Below, piece by piece: positions 63,724-64,000 of a DNA stretch of 64,000 nucleotides (position 1 is its first letter; every line of letters begins with the position of its first letter). The notes below the pieces were generated by a model. It did not search any database. It worked only from the letters and a program-made list of their open reading frames with translations, and was not told where the DNA came from. The position numbers and the translations under genes are program-made. The stretch comes from Bacteroidota bacterium (lineage in GTDB: Bacteria; Bacteroidota; Bacteroidia; Chitinophagales; Chitinophagaceae): positions 1-64,000 of the forward strand of contig JAKIZK010000001.1 of assembly GCA_022708055.1 (NCBI GenBank), given 5' to 3'.

Positions 63724-64000
63724 TTAATCTTTTGCCCACAGGGGCTCATTCATAAAGTTTAGTAACGGCTGCAAAGTTTCAAATGCAGTCGTTATTTTTT
63801 TTATCAGCTCTGGCGAATTCAGTTCGCTGTCTTTTATAGCCACCATGGCTACAAAACTTTTCATTTTTAAAAATTCAATAGCAGGATTGTCGGCTTCGTA
63901 TCCTTTGGGGGGGCGGCTTAGTGTATATTCTTTGCCATTTGCCAAAGCACCAAAAACAGACTTGAATTTTTTGGAATCCACAATTTTTTTAAATGCGACA
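63724..64000 (-). CDS. DUF2461 family protein, C-terminal part (5' end cut by window edge)
   Basis: The last ~91 codons of a minus-strand gene, open through base 64000 (reading SHLKKIVDSKKF at the edge). DSKKFKSVFGALANGKEYTL, RPPKGYEADNPAIEFLKMKS, FVAMVAIKDSELNSPEL and LQPLLNFMNEPLW match the end of DUF2461 / TIGR02453 proteins, which are ~220 aa long and of unknown function. A GTG at 63981 lies inside the family domain and is not the true start. Stop TAA at 63724-63726, 5 bp from the converging CpxP-like gene. Confidence 0.85.
   Translation of the reverse strand, partial: VAFKKIVDSKKFKSVFGALANGKEYTLSRPPKGYEADNPAIEFLKMKSFVAMVAIKDSELNSPELIKKITTAFETLQPLLNFMNEPLWAKD

Overview
The window looks like a chromosomal segment of a Bacteroidota bacterium, most likely a Chitinophagaceae-type heterotroph. 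Reasons: AT-rich DNA with weak Shine-Dalgarno sites; repeated TAnnTTTG -7 promoter boxes, several of them within a few bases of the start codon; and family content typical of the phylum (fused isobutyryl-CoA mutase, DUF2807 'GIN' lipoprotein, PorT-like barrel, coaX/outer-membrane protein/lptC operon, two-gene metH, 32-residue ribosomal protein THX, DUF4286, DUF4197, DUF2911, and an Ig-like lipoprotein with the 'PPSGGPRD' signature). No plasmid or phage backbone is visible.

Layout. 1-3342: large fused cobalamin mutase icmF (minus strand, cut by the left edge). 3.8-10.6 kb: asparagine synthase, a duplicated hairpin-bearing intergenic repeat, a cystathionine gamma-synthase/lyase-type enzyme, a membrane LytTR regulator, a GIN lipoprotein, a TIGR02757 protein and a small unknown. 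10.6-19.4 kb: lipase-like lipoprotein, fatty acid hydroxylase, a GH9 enzyme fused to a polysaccharide-deacetylase-like domain, a FAH-family hydrolase with a flavin-reductase-like protein, an OmpA-like lipoprotein, DUF4197 and a Crp/Fnr regulator. 19.4-24.2 kb: a beta-barrel protein with an unusually long, structured leader, lysS, an SDR and an aldo/keto reductase. 24.3-25.2 kb: three tandem ~318-bp units loaded with GC-rich hairpins. 25.3-33.7 kb: lptC / outer-membrane protein / coaX operon, a truncated BRO-N gene, a CocE-type hydrolase, DUF2911, ACP phosphodiesterase, an alpha/beta hydrolase and a small secreted protein. 33.8-40.8 kb: core translation block rplM-rpsI-rpsB-tsf, then pyrH, a coiled-coil membrane protein, pdxH, THX, HU and DUF4286. 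41.3-45.7 kb: an AT-rich nitrite-reduction module (porin, nirK, nirV-like, SCO, Rrf2 regulator). 46-64 kb: housekeeping genes (exonuclease III, LOG-family protein, SemiSWEET, HAD, RDD, split metH, recR), an Ig-like lipoprotein, a UvrD helicase fused to an iron-sulphur nuclease, a GH20 hexosaminidase, a TPR protein, tRNA-Arg(CCT), a frameshifted SDR, an ECF sigma/anti-sigma/CpxP-like trio, and the end of a DUF2461 gene.

How parts work together. Methionine metabolism appears twice (PLP enzyme at 6.5 kb, cobalamin methionine synthase at 49-52.7 kb), and two cobalamin enzymes (IcmF, MetH) imply access to B12. The nirK module is a self-contained one-step denitrification unit: porin for passage across the outer membrane, periplasmic copper nitrite reductase, SCO copper chaperone, a NirV-like accessory protein and a probable Fe-S nitrosative-stress regulator. 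Its low GC and the decayed DNA beside it suggest acquisition. GH9-deacetylase, GH20, lipase and CocE hydrolases point to life on polymeric organic matter.

I found no single multi-gene system I would call wholly new. The most unusual signals are the structured leader at 19.76-19.97 kb, the GH9 fusion with an altered deacetylase motif, the hairpin arrays at 5.7-6.5 and 24.3-25.2 kb, and the compact nirK island.
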